Assembly: GCA_029237695.1 (NCBI GenBank) | Contig: CM055267.1 | Coordinates: 12,365,043 to 12,429,042 of the forward strand | From: Conchocele bisecta | Lineage: Eukaryota; Mollusca; Bivalvia; Lucinida; Thyasiridae | Length of the DNA stretch: 64,000 bases | Reading direction: 5' to 3' | Shown: one piece after another, positions 43,401 to 54,594 of the stretch | Numbering within the stretch: position 1 is the stretch's first letter | Layout: every line of letters begins with the position of its first letter | Notes under the pieces: model-generated | Told to the model about the DNA's origin: nothing | The model's input: the letters and a program-made list of their open reading frames with translations, nothing else | Databases searched by the model: none | Translations under genes and position numbers: made by a program

Positions 43401-44889
43401 GTTGTGATATTATGATACACAGTTATGACACTTACACATACCATGTAAGGACATTATATGACTACAAGATATATGATTACAGTGTATGGTATTCCCCAGA
43501 AACAATGCCCTTCATAACTGTGATACATATACATACATATGCATTAAATATATATTGTATTATGACCACATAATACATTTTTATAACTTTTATTCTTTCT
43601 ATGTACCAAACAATCTCATGAATGACCTCAACATATGTTCCATCATGAATTCACAACATATTGATCTAGCTTACATGGCCTAGCACATGGCTACCGGCAT
43701 ATGACTACTTAAATGATACGTCATCCACAAGTTTATTTTATTTTGGGCAATAACAACATCGTATGTTGTATATCGACTCTACATATATACGATATGTATA
43801 TGTTATATAATTCCCCAATTTTCAAGTAATTGATTATGTCTCTTGTTACACCGACAAGCACACTCGCAGTGTCCATGTGCTGTATTTCCAAGTTATTGGT
43901 ATTCCATGTTCATGTTACTGTCGTCAATATTACGACTTTGTTAAAATAATAAATGTGTCGAGAAATACTTTTCCGGTATAAATAGTGGGAATATAACGTA
44001 TACAAATGCAATTCAGTGTCTTCTATAGCGCACTAATATGGACATTGTCATAATATTTACATAGCCCAAGATGCGATGGCGTGGTTTTCGTTGTATTATC
44101 CAACAAGAACGCGGATGCCACCTGCAGCATATTTGAGAAACTGTGACAAATTGGTTAACCGAAAAGTGTGACGGACGGACAGACGGACGGACGGACGGAC
44201 AGACAGACGGACGGTCCAAACACTGTATGCCACCCGTTTCTTCGGTGGCATAAAAAGCTAAGCAAACTTTCTTCGCTATGAAAATATGCTGCTTTCATTG
44301 TGTGGGAAGTGAATAATGGTAGTTGTTACGTAGTTGTTCGTCAACTTCCCTTTGATATGTCAATCTCTGTGCCTACCCTGTTGTGTACCGCGTTAATAAA
44401 TTGATTATCGTTTTTCATAGATAGATAGATAGTAGGCTTCGTTATAATGGAAAATGACACAATATCCGCATCCGCATGGAATGTACCGGTATCTCACGGT
44501 TTCGATGTATACAACAGACCCGTAACCAGACATTGATGAAACAATGAGTCTTTTCGATGGCTTGAATAGCCCGAGGCAGCTGTGGGTTTACGGGGCCATG
44601 CTCTCCCAGACAATTGTGAAATCTAGATGGTCTGAAATACCATTTTATATATTCTCAGCAAAAACTGAGCATGTAATGAGACTCCTACTTGCATCAATAT
44701 TATAAAGTAACTACGTATTGACAATAATTCTTATTTTAGTGCATGAAAGTGTGGACATCAAGGCACAACGAGGGAGATTGGTGAGGGGGTCATCCAACCG
44801 CACCGACCCCCTAGTTACAGACCTGTTGCAATAATAAAATGCAACATTGGTGTTCATGGTCGTGTTAAAGATAACATGATAGAGTTCCG
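43401..44889. other. intergenic DNA with (GACG)n microsatellite
   Basis: No gene. A GACG/GACA run lies at about 44171-44213, followed by CCAAACACTGTATGCCACCC and GTGGCATAAAAAGCTAA, which resembles the head of the TTTTT-hairpin elements read in reverse. An (ATAG)n run lies at about 44420. Confidence 0.45.
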
Positions 44890-45245
44890 GTTTAATGTTT
44901 AATGGCTTTAAACGGACTATCGACAGCTCATTTCATCTGCATGGATGGGGACAGGTAACTGAATATTTGCATACAATTTCCATACAACCCTGACATATGA
45001 CAAACCGGATCTACTGTCAGGTCTTCACCACACTATATTAACTTAGCCCCCATCCACATAAACGTAGTAGGATTACCACTGACCGTATTACTCTTATAAC
45101 AGGGTTAGCCGGATTCAACTCTCGCCTACAAGAAAGCTGAACATGCGAATAAGGGCCAAGCCAGGGATATCGCGCTCCCCGGCAATTACCAACCCAAGAT
45201 CGTTAATTATATAATAAATTACCATTCACATGCTCCCAACTTGCC
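44890..45245 (-). mobile_element. degenerate SINE of the (AAAC)n-tail family
   Basis: Read on the - strand it has TGGCAAGTTGGGAGCATGTG at the head, AGCTGTCGATAGTCCGTTTA near the 3' end, and GGATTCAACTCTCGCC / CTTCACCACAC-type middle phrases shared with 50692-51066. Strongly diverged. Confidence 0.5.
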
Positions 45246-46345
45246 ACTATTTTATTTCTATCTGAATACATGTATTAGACACGGGCATTATGTTGATTCA
45301 CTCAAATGAATGAATACCTAGATGTAATTGTAAATATCTTCCTGTTTCCTTTGACATTTTCAACATGTATTATGTTCCACTTGAAATCCAAGATCGTGAC
45401 TATGTAGTCGTTTACTAACCATTACCATGTTACAGCTAGGATCTATTGTTATCCATGAGTTGCACCAATATTTTGTTGATAGCTCATATTATAAAACTAC
45501 GCAATATATAGTAGCCATCTTGGTAACTAAAATGGCGGTCATAAAATATTATTCTTTATGTTGTCATCGGAAACACTAAAACATTGATGTTATGGTGTGT
45601 GGCATATGCTATGTCGTTGATGACTACCCTACTTAATATAGATGTGTCAGAATTGTATGGATGTTGGCGGTCAATTTGATTTACGTTTGTTTACGGCGAC
45701 AGATAATTGGTTACAGTTTGAAACACAAGCCTCACACTTTTAAAATATAACAAATATGATTTCCAATTATGTTTCATTTCTTTACTACTTTGTCGATCAA
45801 CAGCGCCTAAGAGCTTAAGCGATACTTAGCGGCCATTATCTTGAATATTCCAACATCGTCAAATAATAAGTATATTAGATGGACTCATTCATTTGTGCAA
45901 AGAACACATTCAATGATAACAATATTAAAGGCAAACAACTGAAATATAAATGTGCATGAAAGTGTAGCTATATATTTTGTTTTTTCCACACACATTTACA
46001 GCACGTCTGTGTGAATATGTGGCGGCCATCTTGTATGTATATGAATTTAGCAGTGGTGAATTGTTTTTATAAGTTATCAAAACGTATTTCTATGTATGTA
46101 AACGCATAATGTAAGTACCAAACGCCATATAATAATCAAGTCGGAATATATTTAAGACAAAATGTTGATACCTGGCGGCCATCTTGAAAATCGCAAAATA
46201 CACACCGGTTTGAACCACCATAAAAACGAAGCGTCTCATATATGTCTTAAGGAAGAATATTCAACAATTTAAACAACTTTATCTGATATTTGAAGTATGA
46301 TATGCACGAACATGTCCATCTACTGATACAAAATATGTTTTGAAC
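45246..46345. other. AT-rich DNA with spaced GGCGGCCAT motifs
   Basis: No gene. GGCGGCCATCTTG or variants occur at about 45531, 45664, 45829, 46021 and 46169, 130-190 bp apart. This is the inverted counterpart of the motif series after 24030, so both sides flanking the conserved peptide copies are related. Confidence 0.5.
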
Positions 46346-46528
46346 TCAGTTGACCTCTTTGCACTTAATGACCTCAAAAGTGACCTTGTCCCACCTAATT
46401 TGATTGACAGACACCGGATTCATGTTCAAGAATGTATTATGTATCAATCTAGCATAGTCGTTACTTTTGCTCTCTTGGGTTGAAGAGAAATCGTTTTTAA
46501 GCCACTTGTCTTCAAGGTGCCTCTCCAC
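46346..46528 (-). pseudogene. conserved C-terminal peptide fragment, copy 2 (unknown family)
   Basis: A 60-codon open frame: MERHLEDKWLKNDFSSTQES, then KSNDYARLIHNTFLNMNPVS and VNQIRWDKVTFEVIKCKEVN, stop. Matches 23877-24029 in inverted orientation with the same stop. The upstream flank runs into a Tigger-like terminus, so it may be the coding end of a DNA transposon. Family not recognised. Confidence 0.5.
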
Positions 46529-46530
46529 TA

Positions 46531-46552
46531 TTAGAGAGGTTCCACTGTATTA
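46531..46552 (-). repeat. Tigger/pogo-like terminus
   Basis: Read on the - strand TACAGTGGAACCTCTCTAAT, TA-flanked, resembles Tigger termini; the conserved peptide lies directly inside. The opposite end was not found. Confidence 0.45.
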
Positions 46553-46667
46553 CTGTAATGATTTACATCTACATCTACTATTATACCATTTAATCCATGG
46601 TTTTTAAAAACATGAGAAGGGACCAGTGGAAGAAAGGAGGCCAACTCCATGAGGCATCGCAGCATCC

Positions 46668-47071
46668 CTACTGTCTGTTTCACAAAACCTGCCCAAATTT
46701 TACGGCCATATAAACAATGCAAAAACAATATTTTTTTTTGATAATATTAAATTTTATCAAAATTTAAGAATGACCTTTCTTTTTATTTCGTGAAATTTGG
46801 TCAAATATTGATTTTATTACGAATAATTGATTTTTCTATGGGAATTTAGCATGGGGGAAAATGAGATGGAGGAGCTGTGGGAGGAGTCAAAAATATGAAG
46901 AAAATATTTTGGAAATTGACTCCGAAACCTGGCTAGATAGCTTGGAAATGATTTAAATAAGAAAACAAAGTTAAATTTTGAAAATCAGTCCAGTAGTTCT
47001 GAAATTCTAAAAATTTCCCCATGTTAAATCCCCATGGGGGAAATTATTTTTTCGCATGCAACAGACAGTAG
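46668..47071. mobile_element. MITE of the CTACTGTCTGTT family (both ends)
   Basis: Starts CTACTGTCTGTTTC and ends AACAGACAGTAG, perfect 12-bp inverted termini. The interior contains TTTCGTGAAATTTGGTCAAA and paired TTAGCATGGGG / CCCCATGTTAA phrases. Partial relatives lie at 16500-16824 and 20564-20900. Confidence 0.7.
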
Positions 47072-47454
47072 ACAGGCAGTGTGGCCAAATACTAAATTCA
47101 GTGAAGGGGTTTAATCAGTTATTGAGAAACAAAACAAAAATGCCGCCAGTGTCATGTATCCCATTCGCTGTGGTGGTTGGATCATAAACATGCCCATTCA
47201 ATTTCAAGCCAATCGTACAGTAAAGAAGTTATAGGAGAATGGAGAAACATGATCGCATCTATAATTCAATGTGAAAGTTATTTGACCTTTACCTTGGCCA
47301 CGGAGGGCGCATCGCTGGGATGTGGAATGAAAATATGAATTATGAGAAACATGCACATGAAGTTTCAAGCCAATCGTTCATACATTTATAAGGAAGTTGC
47401 AGGAGAATTGTGAAACTCACATGCATCTACTGAATGTGAAATTTCAAAGGATGT
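47072..47454. other. fragmentary tandem-repeat DNA
   Basis: Two diverged units with CAATTTCAAGCCAATCG / AAGTTTCAAGCCAATCG and GGAGAA; related text sits at 61515-61590. No gene. Confidence 0.45.
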
Positions 47455-47715
47455 GGTGGTTGGTGGGTTGGGAGAATGCGATAGGTAATTTAAATTTAAA
47501 TTGCGATTCATCCTTATCGGAATCCCAACTGGAGACTTGGTTTGGCCCCCTTGAATGAATGTGAAAGTAGAATCCGGTCATACATGTTCCCGTTATATGA
47601 GTAATGTGATTATTCCTAATCCTATTACGGTCCTTTTAGGGGAAGGGACCAAGTGACTTTGGTGTGGTATGGACATGGTCAGGTTATTCTAATTTCAGGA
47701 CTGAATATATTTTTT
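47455..47715 (+). mobile_element. SINE of the (AAAC)n-tail family, 3' truncated
   Basis: GGTTGGTGGGTTGGGAGAAT, CTGGAGACTTGGTTTGGCC, GGGAAGGGACCAAGTGACT and TTCAGGACTGAATATATTTT match 22103-22440. The AGCTGTTGATAGG tail is absent. Confidence 0.65.
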
Positions 47716-50691
47716 GTTTTGATAACTAGATGCTGATTTTGGCAGCCATTTTGAATATTTTGCAAATCGAATAGATAGAAAATAGATAGGTTATCAATCA
47801 GGGGGAAACATGTGTTTTGACTGATTTACGAGTTGAAATATGACCATTTAGAAATGGCGGCCATCTTGCTAGCCATGTTATATATTATATCTATGTCATA
47901 TGTGGGATGGCAAGAAACTATGAAACATTCCAAAATAGAATGCAGTTAAAATCAGTCATCTACCGTATGGTCATTTTGGTGTACACTATCAATTTTTGGC
48001 GGCCATTTGAATATTTCAAAATCCCCAAGGATGCCAGAGTGGCATCACACGAATTTGAAATCTCCATTCTTTGGATAATCAAAAGTCCACAAAATCTAAG
48101 CGGGAGTACTCGAGAACCCAAAATCATAGTTTGGCAACTGCACTAAATGGCCGGGTCTCAGCTAGGATACAGAAAATATAAACGACGGATGAAATAGGAA
48201 AATACATTGTAAAGCTGATAATATCTAAGCTACCCCTGATGCAAAACAAAACCACATCCCTAGCCACACATTGTTGCCAAATATTAAAATTGGTGAAGGG
48301 GTTAAGCAGTTGTGGAGAACAAACATTTAAGCATTTGCATTACAAACAAGATCAACAAGTCCTCGATGACCTTGATCTTGGGTGGTCGGACGTGGGTCGT
48401 ATGCGAAACAAAGCACCATCTCTAGAAACGCATTGTAGCGAGGGGGTAATAATATTTGGCTACACTGTGTATCAATCATGCTTTGTTTTGCATGCACCAA
48501 AAGTCCAAACACCACAGGTCAATTTGACAGTCACTGGAGACCAAGGCAATTGCGTTAGAAAGCGTTTATCCCCTCACTAATAGGCAGAAGGAGACATAGT
48601 GTTACTCGGACCATGTATGTACGTGCATATGCACGTTATTAAAACTTTATTTCGCAATAACTTTGTAATCTATTGACCGCTTTTGATAATATTTGGCCAG
48701 AATGTGTGTCGAAACATACTGCTTTAGTGTGCACACACACATGTTCACTTTGCATTTAGAAAATGAGTTAAGGACCTGTGGGAGCCCTGATCATTGTTCG
48801 ATTCAAGCATAATTGGTTCCTAAATGTGATGTATGTACAACATATATGTGAACATCAGCTTGTTACTGTATACTATATGGCGCATGCAGGTGCTATGTCG
48901 GCCATCATAGTGTGTACAAGCCATCAGTCAGTTTTACCACTTATGACACATATCACAAATAATAGGACATATACATAAATACAATTGTGTGCAATATCTT
49001 TTCAATAGGTGTTAAGCAACATCCTATGGGTTATTTACAAAAGAAGAGTTAGTTGACCCGTTGTTTTTTTTTTTGAGAATCCAGAAATGGCTGTGTAACA
49101 GTAAGATAAATACGGAGCTGTTGATATATACCTGTATTGTCACTGGTGTCTACTCGCCTACTACACAAGTAAATATGGCTTTACCTATGGGAAACATACA
49201 CACTAACAATAGGCTGTGCATCAGATTGAAATGTTTACACATTGAAATTTATTTTGAGATTGATGGGAGAAATGCTCAGATATCTCTGTCTTTTGTATAG
49301 TTTGCTGGCACAATGTTTAAAGCACACGGTTGTCATATCTGACTATGATGTATTGCACCATATTTTATTACTTTTACTGTCGTATTATTTTCTGTATGTT
49401 TCAAACCCTCGAAGTCGTGAATCTGTACGATCGCTTGTACAAACAAATATGGCTGAGATGGCAACACAATATACTATATAGTATACAGTAACAAGACAAT
49501 ATTCACTACTTGTATTCATATATCACATCACTCTTATGAAGCAATTATCATTGAAGCCAAGTGTACCTTTTATGACCTACCAGCAAGTCCGTAACATCTT
49601 TCTTTTGTTTTTATTATCAAGGCTGCCATGGAAAGGATTAGCTTAGTGATAACGATGCCCTTGCATCCAGAATGGCCGATATCGGACATTCAAATCTAGT
49701 TAACATAGAAACCTGTTGTTTTTCAAATTCAGGCAGATCCCCTCAGAACACCACAAGATGTCCACACGGATCACAGGTGGAAGACTCGGACCTAGGACCC
49801 AATAAATGGCTCATTTGAAAAATGTTACCCCACCCACCCATTTCCGTACACTATACAGTATTGCCTTTTCAAGGTAGGCCAGAGCTTGGGAAAATGCCCT
49901 AGACTGACTTAGTTTCAAGCTCGCTCAAACACCACAGGTTTCTGCTGACTTACGCCTCTGGTAAATGATAAATGCCTTAGACGCCCAAATATATTCACTT
50001 TAAACATCTGTGTTTAGTATATTTTTAGCTACCAACGTTGGGAGAAATTTCTCTTTTTGAAAGAATCCCACACACTCGGCTTCACCCATCGCCACCTGAT
50101 TGGCTGTAGTATTTGTAATGCTCCAGTTTAGGTTTTCCCGTGTCATTATTGATCATTCTGCGACTATAACAAAGGAAATCCAAAGTTAAGTTCACGGAAG
50201 GTTATGTCGAAATGTTGGGACTGAAATAAAAATAAACACACATTTTAGATAATTCAAGGTTAGTGAATGACACTTGTTAGTCACAAATTATAACATCAGA
50301 CTTACTGATGTTTATTTCAGTGATTCACGTCAATATGTAATGGGATTTCAGCCAGATTTTACACATAATTTATGCTTCCACAGCCCACAGAAATGAGTGA
50401 CATTCTTTCGAACACACAATTATCGCCTTGTCTTTGGTAGCAACATTTGACCGAAACTAACGAAATACTAAAAGCAGTTGCCTGAAGTGAATATATTTGA
50501 AGACCCAAGACAGATTACCAGAGACAGAAGTCAGCAGAAAAATCCAAATGTGTGGTGTTTGAGCGAGTCCGAAACTGGCATCTTTCCAAGCTCTTGTCTA
50601 ACCTTGAAAAGGCTATAGTGACTATTGTGAAAATGGTGGGTGGGTTAACGGTTTACAAATTAACTATTATCGGGTCCTAGGTCCGAGTCTT
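47716..50691. other. intergenic DNA, low feature content
   Basis: No exon recognised. Contains further ATGGCGGCCAT motifs (47752, 47855, 47998), a stretch with GATGACCTTGATCTTGGGTG typical of tandem-repeat cores (48200-48560), and a loosely repeated CAAACACCACAGGT..CTGCTGACTT / inverted pair around 49925 and 50525, which brackets about 600 bp and may be the arms of an old fold-back element. Confidence 0.4.
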
Positions 50692-51066
50692 TGGTTGTTT
50701 ATTAGTGTTTAACGGCCTATCAACAGCTAAGGTCATGTAAGGCCGGGCAAACGGGTTTGATCCCATTTTAACCTGCTGCATTGGGGGGAAAATCCCAAAA
50801 TCGGAACGGAATATTTACATCGAGCCCTGAAATTAGAATAAACGGACCTGGTGCCAGGTCCATACCACACCAGTCACTTGGCCCCTTCCCCTGAAATATG
50901 ATTACGAATATCGTAATACTCACATAAGGGGTATAACCAGATTCAACTGTCACATACAAAATGCCAAAGACGTATGTGAGGGCCAAACCAGGTCTCCAGT
51001 CGGGATTCCGGTAAGGATGAACCCCGATCGTTAAAATTACCCATCACATGCTCCCACTTGCCACTC
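50692..51066 (-). mobile_element. SINE of the (AAAC)n-tail family
   Basis: Inverted relative to 22103-22524. Read on the - strand it runs TGGCAAGTGGGAGCATGTGA ... GGTTTGGCCCTCACATACGT ... GGTTCGATCCC-like box (AAACCCGTTTGCCC context) ... AGCTGTTGATAGGCCGTTAA ACACTAATAAACAACC. Nearly full length. Confidence 0.75.
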
Positions 51067-51192
51067 ACTCCTGATGATGGTGGTGTTGTCGAGTCTTCCA
51101 CCTGTGACACGAATGGTAGAAATTGGCCATTTTTGGTATACTATTTACTGTCTGTTCCACATTTCCCCCCAATTTTGGCAGGAAACGTGGAA

Positions 51193-51250
51193 CTGACAGT
51201 AGTGACTGAACCGACAGTAGTGACTGAACTGACAGTAGTGACTGAACTGC
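51193..51250 (+). repeat. 18-bp tandem repeat
   Basis: Three copies of TGACAGTAGTGACTGAAC beside the palindrome. Confidence 0.85.
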
Positions 51251-51284
51251 GAACAGTATAGAGCCGAGATGTAACTGGATGCAC

Positions 51285-51445
51285 TATAGGAATGAATGGC
51301 CTTTTTGTGGAATTTATCGGGGTATAAACTTGGAAAAGTCGCGGGAATACTGGACGAAGGCCGGAAGGCCTCGTCCAGTATTCCCGCGACTTTTCCAAGT
51401 TTATATTCCTGATAAATTCCACAAAAAGGCCATTCATTCCTTATA
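51285..51445. repeat. near-perfect palindrome, arms of about 75 bp
   Basis: TATAGGAATGAATGGCCTTT at the left is inverted at the right. The stem continues through GGAAAAGTCGCGGGAATACT to a centre at GGCCGGAAGGCC. Few mismatches, so the copy is young or is maintained by conversion. Confidence 0.9.
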
Positions 51446-53679
51446 ATTCCAGCATTTGTAATAAATTCATCAGGAAAATGTGTTTATTTTCCGTTTTCTT
51501 AAGAATTATTTTAACTGCGCCTCACGGTTACGGAAAGTAGTTTAGCGTAAGAGTTTACTGGGATATAAATTTTGGACAGAGACTTGCTACGGGCCAATCA
51601 AATGTTAGGGAATTGTGTAAATATTTTTGTGCTGCAATTATAGACTGATATGAACCTATGCTTATCACAACAGTAAGGTCCATTTTCTCAGCACACTATT
51701 CATTTGTAACACTAACGTGTAGTGATTGGGATTTGTGTATAACTGCATATACTCTGGTATGTGTGTTTTCCTTTCATTAGACTGGGAAGCTTAGATCAAA
51801 CAAACTACTTTTTACTGGTCAATGATTTTTATTTGCAAAGCTAGTATGACAATGGAAATACAATACTGTACAATGATGCTCTGGTTAAAATCATTTCATA
51901 TGAATTGCAAACTACATCTCGGTAACACCTTGCTCATGGACTGGATGGTTGTCAAACCCAACAGGACTCCCATGTAAAGTCAGAGAAAATTCATTTACAG
52001 ATCCTCATCGCCACATGCCCATAAAATAAACAGTATATTATAATTTTCAAAAAATATGTTTTTACCACCAATTTAAACCAATATCAATAAATAGAAGCCT
52101 ACCCACCATAAGTTATTCAACGATTTAGATGAGAATTTACTAATTAATTTTTTATTGACAGGATTGGGTGTGGAAGTTAGGATTTTTTCATCAACCTCTA
52201 TGACAAGGAATTACATCAACAAGCAGTTTGCACAATGCAACAAATAAATAGATAATATGAACACGCTCCTCCTTACAAAAAAATAACCGACCTGTGCACA
52301 TCCTAAAATAATGGCACCGAAGTGTGATATACTGTAGTCTTCCTGTGCAATCAGCTAAGACATGCAGTCTATTCCTATCCCTGCCACACCGCCATGATGT
52401 GCCTATCTACATGTATATACAGGTACCAGTCAGAATATTTATTGATGGCATTGTATGATAATGAAACAAAGAGACAACTACATAAAATAGGCTAAAAACA
52501 CAGGATGTTGAGACATGAGATGAATGTTCTACTGTAATTATGTAGACAGACAGTAAATGGCTTCCCTGCAATGAGCAGACGGGTTATACACCTGTTCATT
52601 TTTCCATAATACAAAAATTTAAATAAAAAATTGAGGCTCAAATTATAAATCTTATATTAAAATTATAAGCGATAGGTTTTAACACAGTGGAGTATCATCC
52701 CTGAAATAATGAGCTTCCTTTTATTCTCAATGGATAATGTAATTTCTCGAGGTAATTATGAATTTTTGGAAGTTATTGAGAACCCATACATTTTCACAAG
52801 ACTAACATGATTACAAACACATCAAATGAAAGACAGTCATTCATTATAGATTCACTAAAGTCAAATTGAACCTGGTTGATTTATAATCTCGACCTGGCTA
52901 TATATGCACTCTTGACAAAGCTGGGCACAAGCCAAGAAAATTTTGTTTCAGTTAAACGGTAAAAATCATGAGCAGACAAAATTAGAAATCAGAAATAACT
53001 TGACAGTATCTGTTCTTATTAGGCATCCAAGCTGAAATGCTTGAATTGACATCAACAGCAGGAGTTTCTATCCCATTATAAATATATATGGTATTTATGC
53101 ATATTTTTTTAATTTGATATTACAGGATAGACATACCTGAAAAGTGCAACAGATTCACAGCAAGTACAATGTAGCTCTACACAAGGTTCAGGATATATGT
53201 ACATGTGTGGGAAGTATTTGGGTTATGGTTAGATATGACAAGCAGTAATGTCTACATGTACATAGTGTGTGCATAATTATTTCCAGTGAACCCCTGAAAA
53301 AGCAGTGAAACAACATTTCTAATATCGAATAATACATAAACATGCACATTGTTCAATGATAAAGCTGTAATGTGTGTAGTATGTGTATATGCTGTAGAGT
53401 CTTTTTAGTAACGTATTGGCTTACATTTAATGTTCTGTACCTATTTTGCAATTTTAACATAACGTCCTGCAAATTTTGAAATGTTAAGTTTTTGTGTTAC
53501 GGACAGAAGGAAAACACCGGATGGAAAGGCGAAAAATATATATCTGCCGGCATACGTAAGCGGGTATAACTACCGTATGAGGAAGTCATCAAGGATAGCA
53601 TCATGAAAGAATTCTTTCTATTTCTGGTGATGCAAAAGAAGAGAATGATAAAATGTTATCTACCGTTGCAATATATTAC
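51446..53679. other. non-repetitive AT-rich DNA, possibly 3' UTR of the right-hand gene
   Basis: No frame of note. From about 51820 rightwards the sequence lacks the repeat families seen elsewhere. A - strand AATAAA (51828-51833) with A-rich context could end a very long 3' UTR of the gene at 57068-58999; this is a guess. Confidence 0.3.
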
Positions 53680-54594
53680 AACAAGAGTGCCGAAGGTCAC
53701 AATATATGCCCATCGAGGCAAGGCCAGTCAACAAGTGGAGATAACTCATCTTGACGTGATAAACATGTAAACCAAATTTGGTTACGATCCGTCAAGTAGA
53801 ACTCGACTTATTGCGTGGACTTCTTCGCCTTGCCGTGATAAACATGTATACCGAATTAGGTTATGACCGGTCAAGTAGAACTTGAGTTTTGCGTGGACAT
53901 GGTTCAGAGTGAGAAAATTAAAAATGGCTGCCAAGGGGAGATAAGTATCGGAAAATTTTCAAAATCAATAGGCTTCTTTGTCTTGCCATGATAAACATGT
54001 ATACCAAATTTTGTTTTGATCGGTGAAGTAGAACTTGAGTTATTGCGTGGACAAGGATACGGCGTGCGAAAATTAAAAATGGCCGCCAAAGGGAGATAAG
54101 TCATCGGAAATTTTTCAAAATCAATACGCTCACTGTGATCGTCCCACTGTGACCTATGTAACAAGAAGTCGCTTAATTAAAAAGTCATTTGTAAACTACC
54201 ATAAAATGTAGATCCATGCACCCATCACCAACACATGGAAATAACTACATTTTATGTATGGAGATGTAGAATAGGCTTCTTCGTCTTGCCGTGATAAATA
54301 TGTATACCGAATTTGGTTACGAGCGGTGAAGTAGAACTTGAGTTATTGCGTGGAATAAAAATAAAAATGGCCGCCAAAAATGGCCATCGGAAAGTTTTGA
54401 AAATCAATAGGCTTCTTCGGCTTGCCGTGATAAACATGTATACCAAATTTGGTTACAATCCGTCAAGTAGAAATCTAGTTATTGCGTGGACAAACTGTGC
54501 CCGCCCATCCGCCCACCCGCCTGCCCGCCTGCCCGCCTGCCCGTACAAGATGAATACATAATACGTCCCGTTTTTTCAAACGGGTGAATAAAAA
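53680..54594 (-). mobile_element. complete tandem-repeat element, subfamily B, with captured segment
   Basis: On the + strand it starts AACAAGAGTGCCGAAGGTCA and ends ACGTCCCGTTTTTTCAAACG GGTGAATAAAAA, the inverse of 2736-3303. The core has units with TGCCGTGATAAACATGTATA and TCAAGTAGAACTTGAG. Positions 54141-54268 are not subfamily B but a copy of flanking DNA at 55213-55346. Confidence 0.75.
54141..54268 (+). repeat. duplicated flank segment inside the element
   Basis: GTCCCACTGTGACCTATGTA ... ATGTATGGAGATGT matches 55213-55346 with one substitution and one short indel (6-8 bp) over about 128 bp, in the same orientation. Confidence 0.9.
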
